Source: Epilithonimonas bovis DSM 19482 (GTDB lineage Bacteria; Bacteroidota; Bacteroidia; Flavobacteriales; Weeksellaceae). Taken from it: a DNA stretch of 64,000 nt. The notes beneath the pieces were generated by a model that did no database searches, was not told where the DNA came from, and saw only the letters and a list, made by a program, of their open reading frames with translations. The stretch spans positions 1 to 64,000 of the forward strand of contig NZ_FTPU01000013.1 of assembly GCF_900108115.1 (NCBI RefSeq), written 5' to 3'. Below are positions 1-7,839 of the stretch, piece after piece; the stretch's first letter is position 1, and each line of letters begins with the position of its first letter. The translations under genes and the position numbers were made by a program.

Positions 1-300
1 CACGGATAAAAGCACATCATACGTTGATATTTCAGATTTTGTTGAACTTCATATCACCGAAAAATCTGATAAAGAAACTACCAACGAAACCTTAAAATGG
101 GTTCACATCACCATCAGCAATGCTAAAAGAAATCTATTGGGAAATTATCATAAAATCAAAAGAAAATATCTTCAATTGTATCTCAACGAATTTATTTACA
201 AACTAAATCGAAGATATTTCGGAGACAAACTATTCGAAAGGCTCATTATTGCTAATATTACAGCAGTATGATTAAAAACGGATATACATAATTAGGATAA
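1..300 (+). mobile_element. 3' end of an IS1595-family insertion sequence
   Basis: The left edge of the window holds the end of a transposase gene followed by about 30 bp of AT-rich DNA and then an unrelated reading frame (an hsdS start on the other strand) that is cut off at this point. The exact terminal repeat cannot be fixed because the other end is outside the window; the boundary near 300 is inferred from where the hsdS-like reading frame stops making sense. Confidence 0.6.
2..271 (+). CDS. IS1595-family (ISXO2-like) transposase, C-terminal part
   Basis: This frame is open from the window edge to TGA at 269-271 and encodes the last 89 residues. The ending, with LGNYHKIKRKYLQLYLNEF followed by YKLNRRYFGDKLFERL, is the typical tail of ISXO2-like DDE transposases of the IS1595 family, whose final residues are needed for the RNase H-like fold. 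The gene is partial because the window starts inside it. It sits head-on against a truncated hsdS start, so this IS probably inactivated that specificity gene. The family call rests on recognition of the conserved tail only. Confidence 0.75.
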   Translation, partial: TDKSTSYVDISDFVELHITEKSDKETTNETLKWVHITISNAKRNLLGNYHKIKRKYLQLYLNEFIYKLNRRYFGDKLFERLIIANITAV

Positions 301-470
301 TAAGCAGGAAAAAATTCTCCATTTGGTGGCAAGGCAGTTGCTGTTTTGACACCTAATTTGTTGGTAAGCAAATTATCTGTTGTTATGAAGGTCTCAATAT
401 TAAGGCTTTCAGTATTCAAACGTTTTTTTGAATAAGAAACAGCTGAACTCAATTTTATTTTTTCTTTCAT
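258..470 (-). pseudogene. hsdS N-terminal fragment, truncated by the IS
   Basis: The frame starts at ATG 470-468, overlapping the TGA of the recombinase upstream by one base (TGATG), so the two are translationally coupled. The first ~55 residues carry the signature of a type I restriction specificity subunit start: a hydrophilic strand, then FITTDNLLTNKLGV and a following ALPPNGEFF, matching the usual YISTxNMLPNK...LP start of HsdS proteins. After about position 300 the frame runs into IS DNA and the remaining target-recognition domain is missing. It is probably a silent inverted cassette of a shuffling hsdS locus that was later hit by the IS. Confidence 0.65.
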
Positions 471-1462
471 CAACTTATAAATTTTCGATGTGCAATTTTC
501 ACATTAGACTGATTCACCATTGCATAATGCAAGGTCGTATCAATCTTTACGTGACCTAATAATTTCTGTACTTGTTCAATCGGCATTCCCTTATCTATCG
601 CCATTGTAGCCAATGTTCGTCTGAATTTATGCGGATGTACTTTATTGATTTGTGTTTTCAGTCCAAGCTTTCGTAGCACATTTTCTACGCCACCAATAGA
701 AAGTCTTTGATGCGGTTTTGATAGTGAGACAAAGAGCGCTTCATTGTCATCAGTTCGGGTTTTCAGATATTGTTTTAAGTGAATTTTGGTTCGTGCATCA
801 AAATAAACTTCCCTTTCTTTATTTCCTTTTCCGGTTACAATACAAGAACGTTCGTGGAAATCAATGTCTTTTCGGTTGATTTTCACAAGTTCACCTACAC
901 GAATTCCTGTTGAACTAAGAATTTCAATAAGCGTAAGATCTCTTATTTCCTTACAGTTGTCTCTTAAAATTTCTATTTCTTCATCACTCAAAATTTCTTT
1001 AATAATTCTAGGCGTTTTAACTTTATGAATTCTTCTCACTGGACTTTTTAAGATGTAATCCTCATCTTCTAAAAATGAGAAAAAGCTCGAAAATATCCGG
1101 CGTATATTATCAATGGTAACTTTACTTGAATTTTTACTTTCTTGATAATCCGAAAGATAGAATCTTAGATCGTTGGTAGAAATTTCGGTAACTTTTTTAC
1201 TTAGCTTTTTAAAAAGTGTATCAATTGTTGAAAAATAATATTTCAACGATTTTTCAGAGCAACCTTCTACTTTTTTTGAAGAAATAAACAAGCTGAGAAT
1301 AGATTGGTTATTTTCTGTAAAATGTTGATTTTCTATATTTTGATTGGTAATTTCTACATTGTGAAAACTCTGATGAATTACCTTTTCTAACATCATCATC
1401 TGCTGAAAATTCAAAACAGTATTCATTGCACTCATAATTTCTTGTTTCACTAATTCCCTCAT
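470..1462 (-). CDS. tyrosine site-specific recombinase, XerC/D family
   Basis: This is a 330-residue recombinase that cuts and rejoins DNA through a tyrosine-DNA link. The SAM-like N-terminal core-binding domain spans roughly residues 50-140 and the catalytic domain about 155-330. Visible active-site residues are the arginine in TGIRVGEL (~188), a lysine in the GKGNKER beta hairpin, HKFR (HxxR), LLGH and the nucleophile in LHYAMV. It is coupled to an hsdS start downstream and lies next to another hsdS fragment in the opposite orientation. That layout is typical of Bacteroidetes loci where the recombinase inverts hsdS segments to switch DNA-recognition specificity. It could instead be an island integrase, but the coupling favours hsdS shuffling. 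Confidence 0.85.
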   Translation of the reverse strand: MRELVKQEIMSAMNTVLNFQQMMMLEKVIHQSFHNVEITNQNIENQHFTENNQSILSLFISSKKVEGCSEKSLKYYFSTIDTLFKKLSKKVTEISTNDLRFYLSDYQESKNSSKVTIDNIRRIFSSFFSFLEDEDYILKSPVRRIHKVKTPRIIKEILSDEEIEILRDNCKEIRDLTLIEILSSTGIRVGELVKINRKDIDFHERSCIVTGKGNKEREVYFDARTKIHLKQYLKTRTDDNEALFVSLSKPHQRLSIGGVENVLRKLGLKTQINKVHPHKFRRTLATMAIDKGMPIEQVQKLLGHVKIDTTLHYAMVNQSNVKIAHRKFIS

Positions 1463-1532
1463 TGGTTGCTATTTTATTTAAAATTTAAAAAACCACAAAG
1501 AAATGGAAAACAAAAATAGCTAAAGTTGGTGG

Positions 1533-2279
1533 CTAAATGATAATTTAGAGCAGATGGCAAAAACGCTTTATGATTATTGGTTTGTACAATTTGATTTCCC
1601 CGATGAAAACGGAAAACCCTATAAATCAAGCGGTGGCAAGATGGTTTGGAATGAAGTTTTGAAAAGGGAAATTCCGATTGGATGGGAACTTAAAATTATT
1701 GGCGATTATTGTAAATCTAGAGGAGGCTTTGCATTTAAGTCAAGTTGGTGGACTACTTTTGGAGAATCTGTTATAAAAATTAAAGATATTCAAGAAAACT
1801 GCACATTGAATCTAAGTGATTTATCTTTAGTCAATTTAGAAGGTAAGAATATTGATGATAAATTTAAAGCTAAAGCTGGAGATATTGTTATTGCAATGAC
1901 GGGAGCTACTGTTGGAAAATATGCAATTGTACCTAACACCAACAAACAACTTTATGTAAATCAACGTGTTGGTTATTTTGATTTAGGTTTGTCGCCAACT
2001 ATAAAATTGCCTTATTTAATAAATTCTTTAAATCAAAAATATTTTAGAGAAGCTATTTTCACATTGGCAAGTGGAGCAGCACAACCCAATATAAGTAATG
2101 AACAAATTAATAGCATACAATTATTAATGCCGACAAATCAGTTAATTGAAAATTTTAATTCTCAATTAAAATCAAGTTACGATAAGATTTTAAATAATCA
2201 GAATGAAAACCAACAACTTAGCTCATTACGCGACTGGCTTTTACCCATGCTGATGAATGGACAGGTAAAAGTTGAGTAA
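1533..2279 (+). pseudogene. hsdS C-terminal half (headless specificity cassette)
   Basis: The frame opens after TAA at 1521-1523; coding character begins at about 1533 with LNDNLEQMAKTLYDYW, the central conserved segment found in the middle of full HsdS proteins. The first recognisable methionine is at 1554. The second target-recognition domain and the closing LRDWLLPMLMNGQVKVE, typical of HsdS C-termini, follow. The first half, about 180 residues, is absent. With no promoter or start, it is likely a storage cassette that becomes expressed only when recombined behind an hsdS head. The breakpoint lies in the central repeat region where site-specific inversion is expected. No hsdM or hsdR is in the window. 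Confidence 0.7.
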
Positions 2280-2419
2280 TTTTGTAAAATAAATTATCAT
2301 TTAACTTATTAAAATTAAGTTTTTAGGGATTCCCGTATTTTTTCTAAAATGCAAAAATGTAATTTTGTGGAACTAATGAATTTTTACAGGATTCAAGAAT
2401 TTAAAATAAAAAAGTAAGA

Positions 2420-4924
2420 ATGACAGTTCAAGAATATTTAGAATTACACAATAAGTCTTATCAAGTAATAACAGAAAATTATTTTTCAGATTTTAATGGC
2501 ATATTTGAAAGTGAAAAAAATAAAAATTGGCTTGTTCCTATTGAAAGTAAACTAGATAAATTAAATAGTTCACAAAGTCGTCAAGATATTCAATATGTGA
2601 TAGATGTTTTAAAGTCTGATCAGGATTTTAAAGAAAGCGATACGGATAAATTAGGTGTTTTTACTTCTAAAATTAATTCCATCGTTAAAGTTGCAGATCG
2701 AATAAACAATTTTAAAGAAAATACAACTCTTGAAGATGGAGCAAAATTAAGACTCTTTAATTTATTTAATACTATAAAATCTACAACGAATTTAAGTGAT
2801 TTCAATTACGTTTTGAATAAGAATCTTAATTCATTTAAGTCACATATATTTTCTGTGATCAAGCATTGTCAGAATCCATTAATGTATCCTGTTTATTATC
2901 CGTTCTGGCAAAATTTAAGTAAGCATATCTTGAAGAGCAGTGCAAATTATGATGCTATGTGTGTTTTTTATAGCACGTTTCCAAAAGAAAACAGAACTTT
3001 AGCTTTTGGTAGCTATTTTGGTACTTTAGCTAAATTGTTAATTGAAGGAATAAAAGAAGAAAAAGAGGTAAACAAGAATGAAGTTATAGTCTACCTAAAG
3101 GAAAAAGTAATTAATATAAAGGAATATGTTGATTTATTAGACAAAATAAATACTGAAACAAATGATATGAAAAAATATTGGATCTATTCACCTGGTGAAA
3201 ATGCTTACAAATGGGATGGTCTTTATGAGGAAGGAATAATGGCTTTAGGTTGGGATGATTTAGGAAACTTGAATGAATATAATAATAAAAATGAGATTCA
3301 ACAAAAACTAATTTCAGTTTATGATAGTAAGACAAATCGGAATAATGACGCAATTGCCAATTACGATTTTGCAAATACAATAAATGTTGGAGACATAATA
3401 ATTGTAAAAAAAGGGAGATATGAACTTTTAGGTTATGGTGAAGTTATTTCTGATTATTATTTTGATGAAGAAAAAGATGATTATAAACATTGTAGAAAAG
3501 TTGACTGGAAAGCAACAGGTAATTGGGGAGTAGGTCATACTTTAGTCATGAAGACCTTGACAGACATAACAACATACAACTCTGAAAAACTAATTGGCAA
3601 GAAATATTATGAAGAACTTTTATCTATTATTAAAGGTAACTTAATTTTACCCAGTGCGAATGAAAGTAAAATTTCAAAAATACTTCAATACAAAAAACAA
3701 ATCATCCTCCAAGGTCCTCCTGGAACAGGTAAGACAAGATCAGCTAAAAATATAGCATTAGAAATGTTGGGTCTTTATGATGTGAATGAACTAGGAGACA
3801 GCGAACAATTCAAACTTATTCAATTTCACCCAAGTTATACCTATGAAGATTTTGTAAGAGGAATTATTGCAAAACCAAATCCTGATGGTGAAGGGATTTT
3901 TTTTGAAGCTGAGAACAAAACTTTGGGTTTATTTGCCAAAGAGGCTTTGAAAAATTATCAACTAAGTTCTGAAAAGATTTCATCAACAAATATTGATATA
4001 TGGGTGAATGACAATTTTGAAGATTTTAAAAATGAAATAGAAAAAGATGTAGAAGAAAGCGAAATTAACTTATCTGGAAATATTAATTTGTTTAAAGTAG
4101 AGGTTGATAATTTTAGATATGGTAAAGATTGGGCTTCACCTTCTAGAATTAATTTTTCGGATTTCAAAATATTAATAAAAGCAGTTCTGGAAAGTCAATT
4201 AGTGATTTCATTACAAAAGATTCCAAAAGAACTTTCTGTTCACGCACATTATCGTTATACTTATTACAATGCTTTACTGAAAAAATTCTTTGATAATTAT
4301 TCTTATAATGGGGAAACTTATTCAGAAACTCGGAAAAACTACGTCCTAATAATCGATGAAATCAACCGAGCTAATCTTTCATCTGTTTTAGGAGAACTCA
4401 TTTATGCTTTAGAGTACCGTGGTGAAAATGTAGAGTCTATGTACAAAGTAGGAGATTCAAACAAATTAACTCTCCCCCCAAATCTATACATTATTGGTAC
4501 AATGAATACCGCAGACAGAAGTGTCGGTCATATCGACTATGCAATTAGAAGACGTTTTGCTTTCGTAGATGTGTTGCCAAAAAATTTAGAATCAGAATTA
4601 AAAGATGATTTTAAGGTTGATCTTTTTGCTAAAGTTGCGTCATTATTTATTGAAAACTATGATGTAGCTATTGATTATTCGGATGAGAATGTGGTGATGA
4701 AAAAGTCAGAATATATGACTGGAGATTTCGATCCTAAAGATGTTTGGTTGGGACATTCTTATTTTATTCAGCATTATGAAAAAAATGAGATAGGTGAAGA
4801 TATTAAAGAAAAACCTGTTGATTTCAGTTTTAGAATTAGGTACGAAATAAAACCTATCCTAGAAGAATATATAAAAGATGGTATTTTGAAAGAATCGGCA
4901 AGAAGTATAATTAATTCTCTTTAA
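2420..4924 (+). CDS. mcrB: McrB-type AAA+ GTPase of a methylation-dependent restriction system
   Basis: This 834-residue motor subunit should, with McrC, translocate on and cut modified DNA. After an alpha-helical N-terminus (~1-245) there is a PUA/EVE-like module starting at YWIYSPGENAYKW (~252-390), a fold that in other proteins reads modified bases. The AAA+ domain has Walker A GPPGTGKT (~432), Walker B VLIIDEINRANL (~642) and the McrB signature GTMNTADRSVGHID (~692) followed by an arginine-rich IRRRF segment. The partner mcrC starts 13 bp downstream. The N-terminal region differs from the E. coli DUF3578 DNA-binding domain, so the preferred modification cannot be stated. Confidence 0.92.
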   Translation: MTVQEYLELHNKSYQVITENYFSDFNGIFESEKNKNWLVPIESKLDKLNSSQSRQDIQYVIDVLKSDQDFKESDTDKLGVFTSKINSIVKVADRINNFKENTTLEDGAKLRLFNLFNTIKSTTNLSDFNYVLNKNLNSFKSHIFSVIKHCQNPLMYPVYYPFWQNLSKHILKSSANYDAMCVFYSTFPKENRTLAFGSYFGTLAKLLIEGIKEEKEVNKNEVIVYLKEKVINIKEYVDLLDKINTETNDMKKYWIYSPGENAYKWDGLYEEGIMALGWDDLGNLNEYNNKNEIQQKLISVYDSKTNRNNDAIANYDFANTINVGDIIIVKKGRYELLGYGEVISDYYFDEEKDDYKHCRKVDWKATGNWGVGHTLVMKTLTDITTYNSEKLIGKKYYEELLSIIKGNLILPSANESKISKILQYKKQIILQGPPGTGKTRSAKNIALEMLGLYDVNELGDSEQFKLIQFHPSYTYEDFVRGIIAKPNPDGEGIFFEAENKTLGLFAKEALKNYQLSSEKISSTNIDIWVNDNFEDFKNEIEKDVEESEINLSGNINLFKVEVDNFRYGKDWASPSRINFSDFKILIKAVLESQLVISLQKIPKELSVHAHYRYTYYNALLKKFFDNYSYNGETYSETRKNYVLIIDEINRANLSSVLGELIYALEYRGENVESMYKVGDSNKLTLPPNLYIIGTMNTADRSVGHIDYAIRRRFAFVDVLPKNLESELKDDFKVDLFAKVASLFIENYDVAIDYSDENVVMKKSEYMTGDFDPKDVWLGHSYFIQHYEKNEIGEDIKEKPVDFSFRIRYEIKPILEEYIKDGILKESARSIINSL

Positions 4925-4936
4925 TCATATATTGGA

Positions 4937-6301
4937 ATGCTAAGAATTTCAGAACATTTTGAGTATTATCATAAAGACCATATTTCTATTTTTCAAAAAA
5001 TTGAAAATTGGGAGCACTATTTTAATTTATCAACTTTAGAAGATAAAATAAATTTTGAAAACGATGAAGAAAAAAACTGTGTTTCCATTTCATTAAATAG
5101 AAATTCTGAGGGAAACCAATACTCCTGCAGTATTTCTTCGTCTTATTATATTGGTTTAGATTGTTTTCCAAATTTAGGAGCGAACATCTATATTGAACCA
5201 AAGATTAATAATGAAGAAAAACAAGTAAATTATGTTCAAATGCTTTTGGAATCATTGAAAGAACCAGAAAACTTTGAACATTTAGATGGATTAATTTCTA
5301 CTAAATTCGATGAAGATTGGATTGAAATTGACAATCACTTACAACCACTTTTAACACCTTTTTTAATTGCCCAGTTTTTATCTGTTGTAAAAGATTTAGT
5401 AAAGAAGGGTTTGAAAAAATCATATTACGAAAAAGTTGAAAATTTAAACAATAGAGTTAAAGGAAAAGTATTGGTAGGACAACAAATCAAACAAAATATA
5501 CTTAAAAATCGTTATACAAAAACAATTTGTAAATTTCAGGAATTTGGCTTTGACATTGAATTAAACCAATTTTTGAAATTTGTTTTATCTCGTGTTTCAA
5601 TCCATTTGGAAGATTATTCGAAAAATTCAGATATATATATAAACGTAGTAGAAATTCAAAGATACTGCAATGGTGGTTTCCATCAGGTAAGCGACTATAC
5701 TTTCAGTAAATTGGATCTTAAAGAGAGTAATCCGTTTTTTAAAAACTATAATCGTGCAATTCAATTAGGAAATCAAATTTTGGCGTTAAATGACTACAAT
5801 ATTTCTAAAAACTCCAACAAAGCAAAAACATTGCATCCGCCATTTTGGATAGATATGAGTAAGTTATTTGAATTGTTTGTATTTGGAAAACTTCGTGAGA
5901 GATACTCTTTGGAAGGAGAAGTGCAATATCATAAAAAATTCAATAAACAAGAACCAGATTTTATTCTAAATACAAATTGTGGAATAAAAGCTGTTGTAGA
6001 TGCGAAGTACAAACCACGTTATTCAAATGGAAATCCCACGATGGAAGATGCACGACAATTGGCTGGCTATACCAGGTTAAATAGTGTTTACAGAGAATTG
6101 GGAATCGAGAATGATGACGTGATTTCTGCATATTTCATTTATCCCGGAAACTTAAATTTCACAGAAAAAGATCAGCACACTCAAGAAGATTTCAAAGTAA
6201 AAGAAGAAACTGAAGAAATTCCCCTTTTCGAAAGTTCATTCAGAGTTTCTTCTTCATATAAAAAAATGTATTTACAAGAAATTAATTTACTTGTGAATTA
6301 A
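4937..6301 (+). CDS. mcrC: McrC nuclease subunit
   Basis: At 454 residues this is close to the usual McrC-family length. A PD-(D/E)xK nuclease core is visible near the C-terminus: PDF at ~339, then a strand ending VVDAKYK (~352), the catalytic D...DxK pattern. The N-terminal half is the beta-rich region that binds the McrB ring. It is co-directional with mcrB, 13 bp apart, and so is an operon partner. It ends 17 bp from the stop of the convergent WYL-like gene, with only a weak AACTTT/AAAGTT hairpin between them. Confidence 0.92.
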   Translation: MLRISEHFEYYHKDHISIFQKIENWEHYFNLSTLEDKINFENDEEKNCVSISLNRNSEGNQYSCSISSSYYIGLDCFPNLGANIYIEPKINNEEKQVNYVQMLLESLKEPENFEHLDGLISTKFDEDWIEIDNHLQPLLTPFLIAQFLSVVKDLVKKGLKKSYYEKVENLNNRVKGKVLVGQQIKQNILKNRYTKTICKFQEFGFDIELNQFLKFVLSRVSIHLEDYSKNSDIYINVVEIQRYCNGGFHQVSDYTFSKLDLKESNPFFKNYNRAIQLGNQILALNDYNISKNSNKAKTLHPPFWIDMSKLFELFVFGKLRERYSLEGEVQYHKKFNKQEPDFILNTNCGIKAVVDAKYKPRYSNGNPTMEDARQLAGYTRLNSVYRELGIENDDVISAYFIYPGNLNFTEKDQHTQEDFKVKEETEEIPLFESSFRVSSSYKKMYLQEINLLVN

Positions 6302-6317
6302 ACTTTTTAGTTTAAAG

Positions 6318-7508
6318 TTACATTATTAAGTTTTCGAAATCTTTAGTTAAAGTCGATCGTTCAATAATGTTTTTTAAACGAAAATGACGAATGTCTCCTT
6401 TTCTTAATAAGCAATTTGCAATGATAAAAGTTTCTTCAATTTCATCTTCGTTTTCAAATGTGCTAGTAGAGCAATTGGTTATTATTCTTTGTGTAAATCT
6501 TCCTTTTCTGTCGGTATAGTTGATTTCATAAAACTTATCTTGCTCCCAAGATAATTTTTTTATATCATTAAAGACGCTCGACGAATAATCTGGAAATTTA
6601 TTTTTAGCTAAATCTGTAATTTTAAACTTCGTGGATTCAAAATCGAAATCTTGTAAATAAGCTGATTTCACTTTTTTTGAAAAATAGTCAGAATATACGA
6701 TTCGTACTTTATGATTTAAAAGAATTATGTTGATGATTTCAACTAACGTATTATTAATTTGACTTTTAGGATGTCCTTCAAATGGAGTGATTTTTGGAAT
6801 TTTAAATAATTTACTTCCACTCATACCCAATTGTATAATATCAATTTTTTCTTGATCAAAGATAACTTCCTCTACAATGTTAAAAGGGATAAAATCCTCG
6901 GAAAATGATTGTTTAGAAGGGTTAAACCATTTGCATTTTAATAAGAATTTGCAAGAATCTTTTTTCAAAGTACCATCTTTTGGATCTCTTCTATCTTTTA
7001 AAAATTTAGAATTTTCAACAACGTCAATTACGGTCATTACTGGCGGTAAGAAATCCATATAGGACTCAGTACGAAATTTTTCTTTATCACCTTCTTCACT
7101 CCAACTGATTTTCTTTTTCCCCAATTCTGCATCAGCAGTACTTAAAATCACTTGTTTTCCTTTATATTCTTTTTTTACAGTAGTTAATTCGGTTGGAACT
7201 TTTTTTTTACCCGCAATGTCCTCTTCTATATTCTCTTTTTCTGCACTAGTAATAGGAATTATTTCGTCAATATTAAACCAAAATTTTTCGTAATTACAAT
7301 TTTTAGAGTTATAGAAAGTGCCCAAAACTTGTCCTAAAAGTTTTTCTTCATTCTCAGAATCTGGATTGAATTTATTTTGCTTTAATATTTCAGTAACTAC
7401 CATAAGTGGTGGGGTCATTAAAGCATTTGCTCCAATTTTCGTCTTTTGATTTAAAGAATAAGGGTGGTTTTTTAAAGAAATAAGATCACCAATTTGTAAG
7501 TTACTCAT
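6318..7508 (-). CDS. unknown protein with a C-terminal WYL-like domain
   Basis: I do not recognise a named family for the whole 396 residues. The start reads MSNLQIGDLISLKNHPY and the N-terminal ~130 residues look like two small beta-barrel modules, each with a hydrophobic PPLMVVTEI / PPVMTVIDVV repeat (~33 and ~153). The last ~70 residues (FYEINYTDRKGRFTQR, then IIANCLLRKGDIRHFRLKNI) resemble a WYL domain, a ligand-sensing fold common in regulators of defence loci. There is no helix-turn-helix at the N-terminus. It is convergent with mcrC and divergent from the reverse transcriptase leader, so its promoter lies against the RT promoter at 7509-7535. Confidence 0.6.
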   Translation of the reverse strand: MSNLQIGDLISLKNHPYSLNQKTKIGANALMTPPLMVVTEILKQNKFNPDSENEEKLLGQVLGTFYNSKNCNYEKFWFNIDEIIPITSAEKENIEEDIAGKKKVPTELTTVKKEYKGKQVILSTADAELGKKKISWSEEGDKEKFRTESYMDFLPPVMTVIDVVENSKFLKDRRDPKDGTLKKDSCKFLLKCKWFNPSKQSFSEDFIPFNIVEEVIFDQEKIDIIQLGMSGSKLFKIPKITPFEGHPKSQINNTLVEIINIILLNHKVRIVYSDYFSKKVKSAYLQDFDFESTKFKITDLAKNKFPDYSSSVFNDIKKLSWEQDKFYEINYTDRKGRFTQRIITNCSTSTFENEDEIEETFIIANCLLRKGDIRHFRLKNIIERSTLTKDFENLIM

Positions 7509-7534
7509 AGTAGTTATTTAGTTTTTTATTTTCC

Positions 7535-7542
7535 TATATTTG
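7535..7542 (+). promoter_or_regulatory. -7 box of the RT leader promoter
   Basis: TATATTTG is a perfect match to the Bacteroidetes -7 consensus TAnnTTTG. It predicts a transcript starting near 7549, about 290 nt before the reverse transcriptase start codon. A clear -33 TTG element is not seen; the upstream sequence is T-rich. Confidence 0.65.
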
Positions 7543-7548
7543 ATGTAC

Positions 7549-7839
7549 TCGTAGGAAGTTGATTTTTTACATCTAGTCAGGACTACAGGACTTCGGTCTT
7601 ACTGCTTTTGCAGGATTAAAGTTTATCAAGCAGGTAATCTCCAACCAAGGAGCATCCACCTGTAAAGATAGCTAATAGGATTGTAATAATTGTTTTCATT
7701 AGATAATAATTTGCAGTTGAAGTTAAATCTTCGCCTAGTTTACGAACATTACAATGACTCAGTCAATGGGTACTAGTCCGCTCTTCGGAGGTATGTAAAT
7801 TTAATAATCATTATTGCTAGAACTTTCTACGGGGTTTTT
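7549..7839 (+). ncRNA. structured non-coding leader RNA of the reverse transcriptase
   Basis: The 290 nt between the promoter and the RT gene contain no ORF but many stems. There is a C(UUCG)G tetraloop hairpin (AGGAC/GTCTT, 7587-7600), a CTGC-TTTT-GCAG hairpin (7602-7613), and a two-part stem CAGGT..CTCC/GGAG..ACCTG (7631-7662). An 8-bp long-range stem ATTGTAAT/ATTACAAT (7680-7687 with 7748-7755) encloses TTCG/CGAA (7730-7746). A hairpin TACT-TCCG/CGGA-GGTA (7771-7793) sits near the end. Three CAGGAyTw copies (7578, 7586, 7611) and a U6 tract (7563-7568) lie in the 5' part. Size, position and structure match the template RNAs upstream of DRT2- and DRT9-type reverse transcriptases. The ends are inferred, not seen. 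Confidence 0.65.
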
